DNA of 64,000 nucleotides from Hyaloperonospora brassicae. Its lineage: Eukaryota; Oomycota; Peronosporomycetes; Peronosporales; Peronosporaceae. Shown piece by piece: positions 44,685 to 59,101 of this stretch. Position numbers and translations under genes: made by a program. The DNA lies in the NCBI GenBank assembly GCA_947650285.1, contig CANTFL010000155.1, positions 1 through 64,000 on the forward strand. Direction: 5' to 3'. Numbering within the stretch: position 1 is the first letter of the stretch; each line of letters opens with the position of its first letter. The notes under the pieces were generated by a model. That model saw nothing but the letters and a program-made list of their open reading frames with translations, was not told where the DNA came from and searched no databases.

Positions 44685-44712
44685 TACGCGCGCGCACGCG
44701 CGCACGTACGTG
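44685..44712. repeat. 28-bp alternating pyrimidine-purine tract
   Basis: An unbroken TA/CG/CA alternation containing CGCGCGCGCACGCGCGCACG. Such tracts can adopt Z-form DNA under negative supercoiling. It lies between GC-rich decayed-gene DNA and the long AT-rich block. Confidence 0.8.
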
Positions 44713-45180
44713 ATTTACTTCCAAGAAAGGAATACTTGACGTTCGGTGCAGTCCAAGGCTCGCACCTCTAGCACGACAACATCTGCCCACCAGCGCCACT
44801 TCATTAGCTGTAGCAGCAGCGGCAGAACAAGCAGCTAGAATCCAACAACAATAGTCATAACAGGAGAAGGGCTAACGTCTGCGAATAGGTCCGAGGAAGT
44901 AGACTTGCCAACGAATGAACGTCGCCGTCGTCAACAAAAGTTATGCGCAGAGCTGACTCACTCGACGCAACAATCTGCGAGCGCGACCGTACAAGTGCCC
45001 GCGGAGATGATACAGCAACATCAACTTGGCTTTGGCGAAATCTAAAACATCAAAAATGGCACTATTTACACACAAAAGAAGAGGCGACTACATCCTGTAC
45101 CATTATGATTGCCTCCTCTTTGTGTGTGACATCTGCCGGTAAAAGACATAGGCGCGGATCGGATCCAGTGTTTTGATGCG
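44713..45180. other. Transition DNA; nothing recognised
   Basis: Composition falls from GC-rich to AT-rich. A 77-codon forward frame (44943-45176) has no recognisable features. Confidence 0.4.
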
Positions 45181-48100
45181 AGCAATCTCGTTTCAGGACA
45201 TAATATGTGTGTAGTGGTCATAGCCAGCACTCGTGAAGGGCTCAAGACGTAGATATATCCTGCTGAGCATAATAAAACTGTCAAATGAATGACTACCCAC
45301 CTATTAACAACGTTCAATTTATACTAATGCGGCAACATCGACATGCATGCCGCGTTTATGAAGTGCAGGTCATAATACCCCGAAATCGTTACGAAGGAAT
45401 GGTCAGACGCATAAGGGCAATAATGTGAAAACAAATATGATATAAAAGCAAATTGTATTAGTTAATTTTCAGCGTTTCGAAAAGAGGTAATAAGAGTTTT
45501 TTTGTCCGATCAGGATGCGACACACGAGAGATGTACTTCCTGATTGATAAGAATTGGCATGGCAGATTCCATGAGCGATCGTTGATCCCACCTTTTCAGC
45601 GTGAATCGGGTACTATCGGCTGTTATCGATCTTCAATAGACCTCACACATAAAAACAAACTATTACAAAGGTTATGCAAGGACATTGTGTGTTGATACGG
45701 GAATTCGTACATCGATATGTCACCCAATATTGTGGCAAAGCTGATGCAACTATAAGCCGGAAGACATTTATGGGTCACGGTTCCTACTTACATGTATTAA
45801 ATTTAATTAAATTTATTTCAATCTATTTCATTAAAGAATTGATGGATAGATCCGCGGGCATTACGTTGATGATCAAGAAACATGTGGAGTATAACAAACT
45901 TATTTGGAAGACTTGCGAGATAGTCATCTCCATGTCATGAACTATATTATACTTTTATCGCGATTTTAAACCAGATATCTCAAAATTTTAGTAGCGATCT
46001 ATAAAGGTGCTGTATGTCATTAAACGCTTAAGAAAGTTGTGTATAACATCTTTGATGGCTCAAACCCAATGATTTATTAATAGGATGTCGTACGAGCCGG
46101 AGGCATAACGTTTTTCGGACACAATTGGTATGATTATTGTTGAATAATGCAATATATGAATGTACGCACAATATTTGTACATTTACACATGTTCTATGTA
46201 TATGGGCAATATTCTACGTGCTGGAGTTGTTTACTGAAGTGCGACGCACGAATCGGCTTATAAAAATTAAAACGAAGAAGACAGTTCACGAAGCTAATAC
46301 GAAGTTTCAAACCTTCCATGCAGTGTCATATATTCATCTTTATGGTCGGATACTAGTTAAGCTGCCTTCTATAAGCCTTTAATCTTAATATCTACGCGCC
46401 TCAAAAGTTTATCTTCTGGGCAAATTTTGGCCTACCGATCCACCCTGAGCCATTATTGTGTCACGTCTTACGAATCTACATGGAATTAATGGCTAGTGTA
46501 GTAAACCATCAACACTGACTTGAAAATAATGCGATCAGACGCAGAAGCCACGCATAAGACGGGCAACAAATATCGACAGACCGATCTATCAATCACCGAT
46601 CTGGGTATCGCATGTATTGTAAGTCTTCGGAAGGCACAAAAATTCTCCAAAGTTTTTTTCAGTAAACAGGCGCTTTAAAGACCAATACATAAAGCACTTG
46701 ACGGTCTCAGACCAAGATCAATTGGCAACGGCGGGTCAAGATCGAAACACAAAAATAGTACCACAAATGTTTCCATAAAGCAGTCAATAAAAAAATCGGA
46801 CTGATCTCAAAGCAATAATTACATTTGATGAAGCCGTTACGAAGATTGAGGCTAGTCTACGGGTCAAACGTTGATCTTCAGTGAGAAGTCACAATAATCG
46901 AAGTACCTCTCCCTACATCGATGTGAATCCCACAATAGATAGAGTAATATTGAGATAGCTCTTTGTATATCTCGACTACGGCACATATATATATTGCAAC
47001 GAATATATAAAAACAGCTTTTAAAAGGCGAAAAGTATGTGCAGATCAAAATAATGATACTGTGATTAGACGGATAGGGAAGTTGTACAGCCATTAATTTT
47101 ACTAAAAACATATTAAGGCAAAAAACATCCTGATTAATACTGGAGTGCAGAGAGGTGATCGATAAGTTTCCAATTTAGCAACAAACAATCCAAATACACC
47201 GTGTTGAACTCTATCCATAACCTCGAAATAGCTTTCATTTTGACACATACAGCGCGCAACTCTTTCCGCAAAAGTAACTTTCACCCTCCAGTATGGGTGG
47301 GAGCAATTGAAGCCCACAAATAATTTTTAGAGTAAAAAGCTGATATCGCGGAGTACAGAGCAACCAGACTTTAGTAAAATACAATTACAAGGCTCGAATC
47401 GCCAATATGTTTTATGATTGGAGAATACATGCAATACATTCAGTATTTTTTTTAAGGTTTTGTTGGTCTTCACACCCACCGGCATGATGAGAGAAGAGTC
47501 CAGCTCTGTATTCGGCTAGAAGTGCATTTAGTACATAATCGCGTTCCACAAGCTTCTCTACTTTGGATAATTGTCCTTTTCTGAACTTTTTAATGCTCGC
47601 GTAATTCATGAGTCAGAGATTGATGTTGTTGCAGCAAGGAGCGAATATAATAAAATATCAATTCGTGTATGCAAAGTAGACTCATTATTGTGTTTAAGTA
47701 GGGCAACCCTGCCCAAATATTTGGTTAGATATTTGAATGATTGTAGTAAAGCGGATCGAGACACGTGCATCTCAGATCGCGCTGCGACTGAGCGCTCATT
47801 TTTCTGTAGGCATGAGCAACATAATGATAATGCACCATACACCACGATCTAAGGTACCGCAATATTGAATGACGTAATCGTGGGGGCGCGATGTTAGATG
47901 ATGTCATCTGAGCAGGGGTCTTGGGTAAAGTGATACAAGTTAAGGTGATCTCGTGCAGCGCAACCTTTAGATAATAGGGTCATATTAATTAGGTGTGGAC
48001 CACTAAATGCGATGGAATTCGATTTTCGCCTTAGGCGACAAGTGTCAATTCATCTTAATAAAACAATTAGGCAAATCCAGAGGTTTAGACTTTTTTCTAA

Positions 48101-51100
48101 TTTGATTTATAAAATATCAATTTGCTTCTAATTGCACAAGCGCCGTATATGTATCGAGGTAGGATTATTTACCCTAATAACGTCTAAGAAGATAAACTAA
48201 ACACCAATAAGATCCCACTTGTTAAATATATTGGCGAGGCGTGCAAGATATCTGTGAAACTCTTCGACTACGATAGAACTTAGTGTGCAAGATCGCGAGA
48301 CGACTCAAACTACGTGTGACACAGTACGATACTATGTATGGCATCATTTGCTTTTCACATTCATTTCGAAACTCGGAATGGAATAGTCATCATGAGCTCT
48401 CTTACTTGTCGAGTCAACTTGCGTCAATATGCAGGATTGACTTGCTGATAGATAACAGTATATGTCAACTAAGATATTTAATGCACATAATAAAACTTTC
48501 ACATTGAAAAATATAGGAAAGGCAACTTATACCTAACAATGACATAAACATCCCTACAAAACTTTGAGGAAGTGAATAGTCTCCGACATATTAGTTTTTC
48601 AATGCTTCAGTTACAAGAATAGACGTTACGTCAGTCTCATTATGCTTTTAAATGTTTTGCAATATGTATAATATTGTGTCGAAGCGCGCAGTAGATAATC
48701 GCTATTTTTCAAGTCACTTTTCTGGTAACTGGTTTGATTCTCTACATACAAACTCTACGATTTGATGGTTTAAGATTCGAGAAATACTCTTTACGTTTAT
48801 CCATGTTGCTAATTTGTCTTCCTTTGTGTGTGTAACATAATTTGCCTGCTTACACAACGTTTTCAGTAGATTAATGTATAAGTGAAACAAAAAATTTAGG
48901 AGTCTACTAGGAAGCTATCATGACCTTTTGTGAGCGATAAAATGCAAAGGAAAGAATGATATTGCATAACCTAATCCATTAGTTTATAAATTTACGTGGG
49001 AATAAGCACGGCTTTCTTTAAGGCTTCTTGCTATCCATCGTATCGATTGCATGGATCGCATTTCTAAGGGTGATGAAGAAAATTTTATCCAAAAGAAGAC
49101 AACTCTCTTGTAGTGAAGAAATCTACAGACAAATGCTTAATCAATATTCAGATTAGTTTCCGTCAACTGTGCTCCGATAGAGCCAATGCGGGAAGCGTGC
49201 CCGTTCGTTCACCTAAACAATTTTCGAGGATTTGAGCGCCAACAAACTGTAGATTTGAATATCTCATCATAAACAGCTAAATTCATACTGAGTACTTTGG
49301 ATCGACACGGGCAACACGACCTTTATCTTACGGAGTAAGGTAACTTGTGAAAATACTAACGACAAAATCGTTATTTATTTTTACGTTTGTGTGCCAATGG
49401 TCATGATCAGTACTCACGTCATATACTCGATTCGTGGCGTGGGTAAGTACTAGGAAGTTGTTCTCCATTAACAAGTTTGAAGGATTTCGATACGATTTAA
49501 ATTATACCAGCGACCACTTTGAAGATTAAATTAGTATCGACGTGGAACGGATTTAAATCACAAAAGTGGAAAATCATAATGATCGTTCAAGGGTTATTGT
49601 AGTTTAGTCATCCAAATCATGCTTAAGTGCCTTCTTGTAAAGAAAGTTGTTGAAATTATACGGTCTTACGTATTTGATTTGTTTTGTAAAATAAAATCCT
49701 CGATCTTTCAATGAACGAGGTTCCTAATATTCAATGGACTGAATGGGATTTACTTGACGTACTGAAACGGACTTTAACGAGATGTATGTACACACAGCGT
49801 GATATCGGATAATGTTATAAAAGTTCGGATCAGAGCATACAATTTCGATGTCGGAGTAGGTGTCATCCAGTAGAATCGTGTACTTTTTATGAATCGACAT
49901 TTTCGTTCTATATTCGTACTACTGACATTATACATGGCTTTGGCGATAATACTTGACTATAAACAGCATATGAAAATGGCACATAATGCGAGAATTATAG
50001 TAAATGTAGGATGTCGTACACAGCATCAAGCACAGACCACACCCTTTTGACAATGTATTAGACCGATGTCACTTATAAACTGATACATGTAAGGAAGTAC
50101 ATAAGATTCAATATCAGTGTCGTCAAACTATTGCAGGTTAAACCAAACATTTGTGATATGTGTAATTGCGACAAAATTTTATTCATTCACCGATGTAGAT
50201 AGAATTCGCGTTTCTTTTTTTCATTTATAAACATTGTAGACTTTCCGACGACGGAAGCACTCACATATAAGTGGCAAAATGTATAATAAAATTAAGTTAT
50301 TCATACCGAATCAGCCCCGTAGAACTAAATAAAACACGATGTGATACTAAGCGGCCGGTTCTGTATTAGGTCTCAAGCATAATTATTTTATTCTTTAAGT
50401 CTCCATTTTCAAATTGTTACAGGTCATTACATATTGAGGCCTCGTAACATTAATTGAGGTAAACAATATTCAATTATATTAGAGGAACGGTTTCAATTTT
50501 GCAATAATTATCCAATCGCTATGCAAAATTACTCCTTGTTGCAAAGCAATTTGTACAAAAACCAACTTAGGAGCGACAACTTTTAATAATGTGTGTATTA
50601 GCCTCGCTGGTTTAAGTGACGTGTTTAAAAGGAAGCGACACCGGTCACTTAGAAGCAATGGGACTGATAGATAAAGATAAAAATTTCGGCAGTCAAGTAT
50701 GACGTTATAAAAAATTCCTCATTAAGATCAAATTATTGGATCCGTACTTTGGAACCTTACTTAAAAGAAAAATGAAAGGGGTCTCGCCACCAATAAAGTA
50801 TTTAGTTGTCCGTGCCTAACCATATTTAAGTAGTTTAGATGCAGTGAGTCACTGACACAGACTATAAAATTTCGAGCTGATCGTAAACTGATTTAGGGCT
50901 CTCCCAATACCGCTAAGTTCCTACATGGAATCTATTGAATGTCTTAATAGGTACCGGAAGTTACGTGCTATACATTACATACCATTAAGTACGATCATTG
51001 GTAATCAGCATAGCGAATATTAACCTGAAGCTATGGTAACAAAACATGTTGTAATTTCTCGTCAATATAGCTCTGATTACGTAAAAGATCTGTCTAACGT

Positions 51101-54100
51101 GTGAGTTCGGTGCTTTACGGTTAGTGTTTATAGTTTTCGGCCAAACACTCTAATCAGTTTAGCATAAATTAGACCAACGTGAATTGTTGGAATAATAAAA
51201 AAATAATATTATCATTAGCCTCTTTATTTTGTATATATTGGTCTGTCTATATATTGTTGCCGCACATATGCCAAAACACGCGCTTGCACGCACACTGTGG
51301 AGGTCTCGCATCCTTAACAATTGCTGATAGCAAAGCGTCGACGTAGAGAGCCAGAGTCCAGAGAAGGTATCACACATTCGGCGCTACATTCGCTTCGTCA
51401 AATGAATACATAAGACTGGTTCTTCATCGACCGATTCATTTATCGTGAAGAAGTCTGCTGTCGAAAATCGCAAGAGCATGCGGCTAAACCCAGCCTCGAT
51501 AAACGAGCATTGAACAAACGAAGATTGTGGAATATAATTTAAAACTTAGCACAATAGACCGTAGTCATACATATATGATTAATCTAATCCCGAGCGATGC
51601 TGTCGAAAATGCTACATATATAATTATTTACGTAATACATACTTTAAAGAAGCTACAGCCACGCTAAAATCATAGAACTGCTGATTTTTTCGCGCACGTG
51701 TTATTGGGTATAACCAATGTTCATTATTTGCCGTGGAACTGGCAAAGCGTACACACAATACCAGTATAAGCAAATGGAGCGTATTGTTTTTCTGTTGGTG
51801 TATCAGAAGGGCATTGACGTATAAACTCTCATTAGTGTGCACATATCGTGTAGCAAGAAGCACAACTTCAAGCCCTAGCATAGCCGAAAAATATTCACAG
51901 CTTTTTTAAGTATCACTAGCCGAAATTGTGGTGTACTACTGCATTATTTAAATTTCATACGGAAAATAGATGTCATCCGTCATCGAGGATTCTTCCCGAG
52001 CATTCATCATAAATTATTGCAGCCTCGAGTGCCGTTGTGGCCTCGAATTTATCAAAATTGTTTTACCTGAAGGTCGTGTACCCAAGTGAGTTATCTATGA
52101 TGTAGAAATAAGGCTTGCCCGTTGTTAAAAATGTCAAAGTAAATAGCCAAGTCATCAACTTTAGACGCTCATATGTTTGAATGTGTGTTGGTGCTTTCCA
52201 TTACGACATACTAAGCTACATCACCGCACTGGCAACGTTTTTGACATATTTGGGTTCGTCGCTATATAATTCGCATCTTCACATGATCGACAGGCGTCAA
52301 TAGACAAGCAATATGTTGTCAGTATTATGACCAGTCTTTAAATTCACGATTCGCTTTTATGCCTGTCAATCGTATAGTTTACGCCAAAACATTTGCTCAC
52401 TTACTAGGCTGTTTAATATCACGACATAGCTATACAGCATATTATAAAATATAATTAAATTATGGCCTAGATTATCGCATAAGCGTGTAAAGTGGTAGAG
52501 TATGACCCGCTATATCCGGCTTTGCTCGTTACTCTTTGGTGATTTATTATCGTCCTGCTCCTCCACGTGCATCAATCCACGCACCTCCGGTTCCCGGTTA
52601 TTTTTAAATTTCACTTGGCCACTAAATTCGGTGATATCGGTCCATTTGGTAAATACTTATACTCCAATATTTGTGCGACAGCATCCTTATACCATATTGG
52701 TGCTACTTATACATCAATGCTTGTACGCTGACAGCGACGGAGATCTTTATACAGGCTAGCAACAATGTGTAGCGTGTAACGTTGAAAGTATGCCTCGCTT
52801 ACCCATAATTTTGCTGTTAATGTTACTTCGCACTAGTAGTAAACGCTTTTGTCCATGCCCGCCTAAACTGGGCGAACACGGTAAAGCAAGATTTAACCAC
52901 ACTTCCTCGCTGATCTGTTTAAAAATTGCATCATAAACTGCTTTTCTCGACCTCATATTATCAGTAATGATCGTTCCTAACGAAATCAAAATGTGATAAG
53001 GAGTATAAATCTATCAATAGGGAAGTAAAAGTTGGGGTTGGTGCGTGGTGCGCTACAGCCGAAGCTTTCACGTTTATTATAAAGTATTTTACGACTGCTG
53101 ATTCAACAACACGAGATATATGTCATTAAGCATGCCAAAGTGCGTCCATCAAATTCTGTACTATCTTTCGGTATGTAAGGTGCATCAAAGGCTACACTGG
53201 CGCCTAAACAACCTCCTCTTACGTATTGTATACATGAATATATCTGGTACCCCATTGTAGCCTTGTGACCGTGGTTCATGGCAACAACTCATGAATAAGA
53301 TTGAGATGCTAAAAGAACAGATAAAGACGCAGGTATACGATTATAGACCAAGAATGCAATTGGTAGACCAGGAACACACCACATTTGTTAAAAATTGACA
53401 ACTGATTGTGAATCGATTATATATAAACTTATTTAGATGAGATACAGCAATTTATGCTTTTGCGCATGGGCATACCTAAATGAAAAATAAATGGTCTCGC
53501 ACCACGTTTGCCCCACAAAACAGTTTTAAATTAGTATGCTATGCAAAGATGGTATCGGACCATACAGTACCATTTTAGTCGACAATGGCGATCTCTATAT
53601 GTCCTCGAGTTTTAAATTAATGTGTCTTGGAATTTCGATGACATATTATTAGTTCTTAAATACATGTCTGCATAAAATCGTCATCCCAGCGATTTATCAC
53701 AAGAGAGTAAACATAACTGCTGAAGGAATACAATCCGACTCTCGCCTATCATTAGTGCAGACCGGGCGACATGAAGCACAAATGTGCGCCACAAAACGAC
53801 GAATCTATTATAAAAAAGTATTTAAAGCGACGTGTCGAGATGGTCTCGTCTCTCATTTGACGAAGTTGTTCAATCTAAATCTTATGAGCTGTTATGTATA
53901 TTACTAAAGATAACAGTACGTTTTTAATTTTTCTATCAATACCTTAATTAATTGTGCGTTGCGCACTATTTTCTGCAAGAGACTATGCGCCACATCGAAC
54001 GCTGTACATAATTTTTTGACTATAAGCAAGATGCAATGGGCCACCTCGTTACATAAGTAGTCTCGATTAAGTTTATATGTTACTTAAGTAGGATGGCTAC

Positions 54101-56410
54101 ATCCGAAGTTGCGGATGTAGCAAGTCGCATATTTGTAGCGTGTTTTAATGGGCTCAACCAATTATTAGCCAGTAAGATATCGAGACATAGATTGAGTGGT
54201 TCTTATGAATCCATGAGAACTATTCGTACTTAGGACTATAAAGACAAAAAAATATAAACAGTTGAAAAACTTGATACCTAAAATTTGGGTTTAAGGCTTC
54301 CAAAGCATAGATGGAGTAAATGAAGTACGGGTTGTTCTAGCCCCGTTACACAAGAATAACCTGTATGAGGTATTATTAAGCCACAAATCAACAACGTTTT
54401 ATACCTTGAAATCAGATGTCATCAGAGGCGGTGCGCTGCAGAAAACAATTATAAATAATACTGAAAGGCGTGGTCTTATCCGTCTATCACATCAAGCTAG
54501 TCCACAACTGCTATCCCGCAATTCGTTTATACATTGTTTAGGATTTCTCTTTAGAAGGTACACACACTATGTCACTGGATTGGACATTGCGTCAATACTA
54601 TAAATCTCTACCACTCAAAAATATGGGTGCAACGTGACATTAAGTAGTGGTCGGTCGGTCTTTGAGATGCATTATTCTCGAATGCCAAGCCTGCCCGGTG
54701 CCCGTAATATACAATGAACCATTTATTTTTCATTACCATGCAACGTGACCGCAACTGTACTATTCAAACCGTACACAAATTTTACGCGCGAGGATTGATC
54801 TATCATTCGAGCTTGATGTAATTGAGAACGGCTTTATAAAGCCGTCCTCATGCGTGAATCGGTGCAATTGGGAAAAGATACATAGACGCTCTGACAACCA
54901 CACGAGATCTGTGTGTCATCGCATTGTATCTGGCATCCACTTGAAGGACATAATCCGAAATCACTTACATAGTAATGTAAGAGCCCGGTTGATAATCTAG
55001 AGTCAGGAATTTCAACACTTACGAGAAATATCAGCAATTAAATTATCGGCAATTACCACAAAAAAGTAAATAGGTCACTATCGGTGTGAACATATTTCTC
55101 CCTTTCCGGCTAAGGCCAATGATCAGTTGATGCCATGCGTCGATTGCGAGGCAAGTTGACCAGTCATCGTCGGTAGGCTCATTCCTACCTCATCCTACAT
55201 GTAAGAAATCAATGTAACTGTATACTATTTTGCCACGTTTTTGCAAACATTCTATGTAATAGAGAATTACAAAAAGTGATTTCAAATGAGACATTCTTCA
55301 ATAAAAATAATCTAGTCGAACAATCTTATCATCGTTTAAAGAGACAGTTTTTCACCTCATTATATGCTTCGATCCTATTTCCAGACATTATTATCGGTCA
55401 CCAATGAATTGTGCCAGCCGAACTACTACAGCGGTAGCACCATCTCTCTTACAGACGTAAAAGCTTGTGGCTTTATGGTAATTCATCATAACTATTTAGT
55501 GCAGTAATTTCAAAAGTTATAATCCCCCATATCACATCACTAATTAGAAAAAAGAGCAGTATCGGTCACTTGCCCACTGATGAGACTGCCGGATGGATCA
55601 GATCATTCTGCAAGCACTGTAAATTTTAGATTCATCGCAAGAGGCAGCCCCATATGCCAATCCTGATTTCACGATTGAGATTTATGTCCACCATGCCACC
55701 ACCGTGAACTCTATTACTTACACGTAGTAATACTATATTAAAAATGCAGGTTTGTACAGGAGGGGGCTTCGATAACGTCTTACATCAAAAGGGAGTGAGA
55801 AATCGCTCGTTGAAATTGTAAAAAAAACTCTGTTTATATGTACTTTCGTTTACTCACACATAGGTGCTTATGTGTTCCCTAGCTCATTGGAATCACTTAA
55901 ACATATACCTATTGACTATAAGCTACTTATTGGGACTGGCACCCCAATAATCAGCCGATTATAAACAGATGCGCAATATTCGCTTATCCGAGTATTGCCT
56001 ATACCGAATTATATGTATTTATGTAGAACACCCTGTAACTGCCAAATATATTAAGTTGCCCCATTACAAGTTGACAAATAAAACTGGTCAATCGATAGCT
56101 GCAATAATCGCATCACTTACTTAACTATGTGGCGAATGCAACAGATTTGATAAATACCCTTTTAAATTTTTCCTCTTTTTGGCTCGAGTCTAAGGCTTTG
56201 TGCAGATTCTGGCATGCGATTTTCATGAATAGACCAAATGTCTTGATTTACTCGCAGACACTTGATAGTATTAACTTAAAAAATCCCGAACAATGCAAAG
56301 AATGGTCAACTAGTTAGTTGAAAATTGGCACACGACAATTTCATGCATCGATATATGGCCTCTACTTCCACCACACCAGATTCTGTTTATGTACCCGACC
56401 ATAACGAGTC
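45181..56410. other. Long AT-rich gene-empty block
   Basis: About 11 kb of AT-rich sequence. No open frame exceeds about 93 codons, and I see no domain, tandem repeat, terminal repeat, tRNA or rRNA. It resembles in texture the AT-rich stretches of the palindrome arms (11551-17652), but I found no shared sequence by eye. Confidence 0.65.
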
Positions 56411-56942
56411 TTACGTCCCCATTGAAATACGAAAGCACATCTGCTTATACATTGTCAGCGTCGAATTCGATCTCACAACTATCTCCAACAAGAGAGACTC
56501 ATTAAAATCGACGCGATTTACACTGTCATTCATCAATCCATCATTTGGCCGATCTGGATATTTTACCACTCCTTTTACATTGTAGACGTGCACGACCTGA
56601 AAGAATATGTATAGCGTTTTTAAAATTTCGGATCGAACAGCATGGTCTCCGCAGAGCTCAGCCACTCAAAACGGCCCATGACACATTTTCGCGAGCTTGC
56701 GGGTGTATCCGTCCTAAAAAGATTTAAAATGAGCCAAATTGCGTCCCACACGCTATGTTATGCGGCTCGTTATCTGCATTCAGTCGATCTGCTCGATTCC
56801 GGACCGCGATCTTGAACCGCTCGTTCATCGTCGATCCAGCTCGCTGGTACTGACGTTGAATATTGTATCGCGATCTTCTTGAATCCCGATTCCGTGTCTT
56901 AGTGCATTTTAGTGGTAGCGTTGCCTCCAACGGCGATCTCAA
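56411..56942 (-). pseudogene. Integrase C-terminal domain of second Gypsy element, decayed
   Basis: 56724-56942 (LEATLPLKCTKTRNRDSRRS, basic, helical) leads into 56411-56665, where VAELCGDHAVRSEI and VVHVYNVKGVVKYPDRPND give the SH3-like barrel typical of the integrase tail. The frame is broken between the two pieces. The element's coding region seems to end here. Confidence 0.75.
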
Positions 56943-57610
56943 TTAATAGCCGTATATCAGGTAAAACGGAGTGTCTCCGCGTACTCGATCTTGTGCCATA
57001 TTGATAGCAAACGTCAATATTTCAGCGTTCTCGTCCCAATTATTTTTATTCAAATCTGCGAGGCACAACTCAATGGCTCGATTTATTGAATGCACCATGC
57101 GTTCTGCTACGCTATTTGCTTGAGAATGATAATCCATAGTAGCATGTTGCTTATGCCCGGCAATCTTGTTAAATGCTCGGAATAAATCTGACATGAATCC
57201 GGGTGTCTAATAATGCCGTATTATTCCATTTGGTCGAAGCCTTTGAAACGCACGCTCATTGTATCTTCTTTCAATTGATTGTGCCGTTATTGATGTGCTT
57301 GCCCTAGCCACCACATTTCCCGAAAATAGTTCCACCCTTAAAAGTGATTCGTAATTCCCCTTAGAATAATCAGGAAAAGAGGCTATGTGGTCTATAGCTA
57401 TCATTTAAAACGAATATGTGTCTTGCAAATTTCCTGTTGATCTTCCATGGATCGAAGGAAGTCAATACATAGTAGTACAATCCACACACTCACCCATATA
57501 CTGTTGGACGCTCCGATGTAAGCCTTTCCAATTAAAAAGAATCTGATTCGCTCGTTAGTCATTACAATCCCTTGGTGGCCCCCTTTGAGACTCGTATAGT
57601 AATGATGCAA
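56943..57610 (-). pseudogene. Integrase zinc domain and core of second Gypsy element, decayed
   Basis: 57401-57610 (MHHYYTSLKGGHQGIVMTNE) is the HHCC-type N-terminus. 57207-57404 starts MIAIDHIASFPDYSKGNYES (first catalytic Asp). 56943-57194 has FMSDLFRAFNKIAGHKQHAT and NSVAERMVHSINRAIELCLA (Glu), ending DTPFYLIYGY. At the second Asp position a stop follows RHY. Confidence 0.88.
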
Positions 57611-58018
57611 AACAATCGTGCTACAGCAAATCAGGCACCACGAAGCGTATCATCTCTGTGCTACCTTTAGCTGAAATAGACACATGGTAATAAAAAAAAT
57701 AGCAGCCCGTTTTCGTCCAATTTATGATCTGGATCAATCTGAGAATACGCTTTCACATCTTCATCATTCATCCAAATTATATTACCAACTAGATAATCTT
57801 TCATGTTGGCGATCCAACCTTTCTCCTCTTGCGCTTAATTGATCCAGTCGATCCGAATCTGTTGTACCACTTCCTCGTGCAGCACTTCGGATCGCCTACG
57901 TCTCTGCAACGTAGATCAAGTGATCGCAGGCATCTTTACCAATTAATCTGGTCTTTCTGTTATGATCATATTATGCAATCAATTTAGTGAGATCAAGTCT
58001 TGCATTTCTTAGTCCGAG

Positions 58019-59101
58019 GTGACGATCGCGCCTGTCTCCCGTTGCAGAGCTGAGTATGCTAATCTATCAGCACCTTGGTTCCATTCCATTTCATGTGTAA
58101 AAATTTGTGCTTTGGCCACGATTGAATTCGTTGCATTGCTATGTGTCGTAACAACTGTAATCCTGGCGCCTTGCAATCGATCTCACCTGGCGGATCACCA
58201 AGTTGAAATTAACACATATGATGATCCGTTCCGTAGATTGTCTATATTTCAGATCGAACCTAAGCAATAGACCTCGATATTATGCTGCATTCACTATTTA
58301 ACCCATCGCATATTCTAATGCAGCTTCCACAACAGTTCATTATAGAGGCTTCCACGCGATCGCGCTGTACGCCCCACTCTTTCTTTAAATACGAGCTGAT
58401 CCGTCGAAACTGATCACTAGTAGGTTCTCGCCATCTTCCATTGTAGGCGACGATATTGAGATAGTAAGTCTCGGCCGCCTCTTTGGAGCGATATTAATAG
58501 GCATATCTTTCACCTCGGACCGGGATACCGAGTATTCATCTTCCCCTTTCTCACAATTCCTAACTTCTAAACTCGAATTCGAAAACAACACGGCCCACCT
58601 CCCTAGCCTTCCAATGAGACCCACAGATTGGACCAGCCAAGCAAGGGTCAAACATCGAGGGAGAACTTTGATCTCTCGGGATATTAGCATCACATTGTCC
58701 ACATTTTCGATTCTGAGTAGGGCTTTCACCGCTTTCTATGCCATGTCATAATTAATCTTGTTAGGCTTGAGTGGGCGGCTTACAAAAATCACCAGCCAGT
58801 ATACAACATAGTATTCCTGAAGAGGTGATGCTGACACCGCCCACTTGCTTGCATACACAACAATCACCGGGATTCGGTCTGGGTCAAACTATTAGAGTAT
58901 CGGGTTGGTTGAGGTATTGGATTTGAATATAGTGAAAACAATCGCAGTCTTCTCCCACCGGGCTGTTCCGTTGGGATCGAGCTCTTTTCCTTCATCCATA
59001 GTTGGATCTCGATCCTCTATAAATGTCTTTGGGATCATTGTATCGCCGGCGCCCATTTTGTTGATCTTAAAGAACTCGGACCCTCTCAATTCATACAGCA
59101 C
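58019..59101 (-). pseudogene. Connection and RNase H region of second Gypsy element, decayed
   Basis: 58892-59101 carries MGAGDTMIPKTFIEDRDPTM and LDPNGTARWEKTAIVFTIFK. 58385-58729 carries LAWLVQSVGLIGRLGRWAVL and ends LLVISFDGSARI, the first strand of a second RNase H-like fold. The remainder down to 58019 is legible only in fragments. Forward ORFs here are shadows. Confidence 0.75.
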
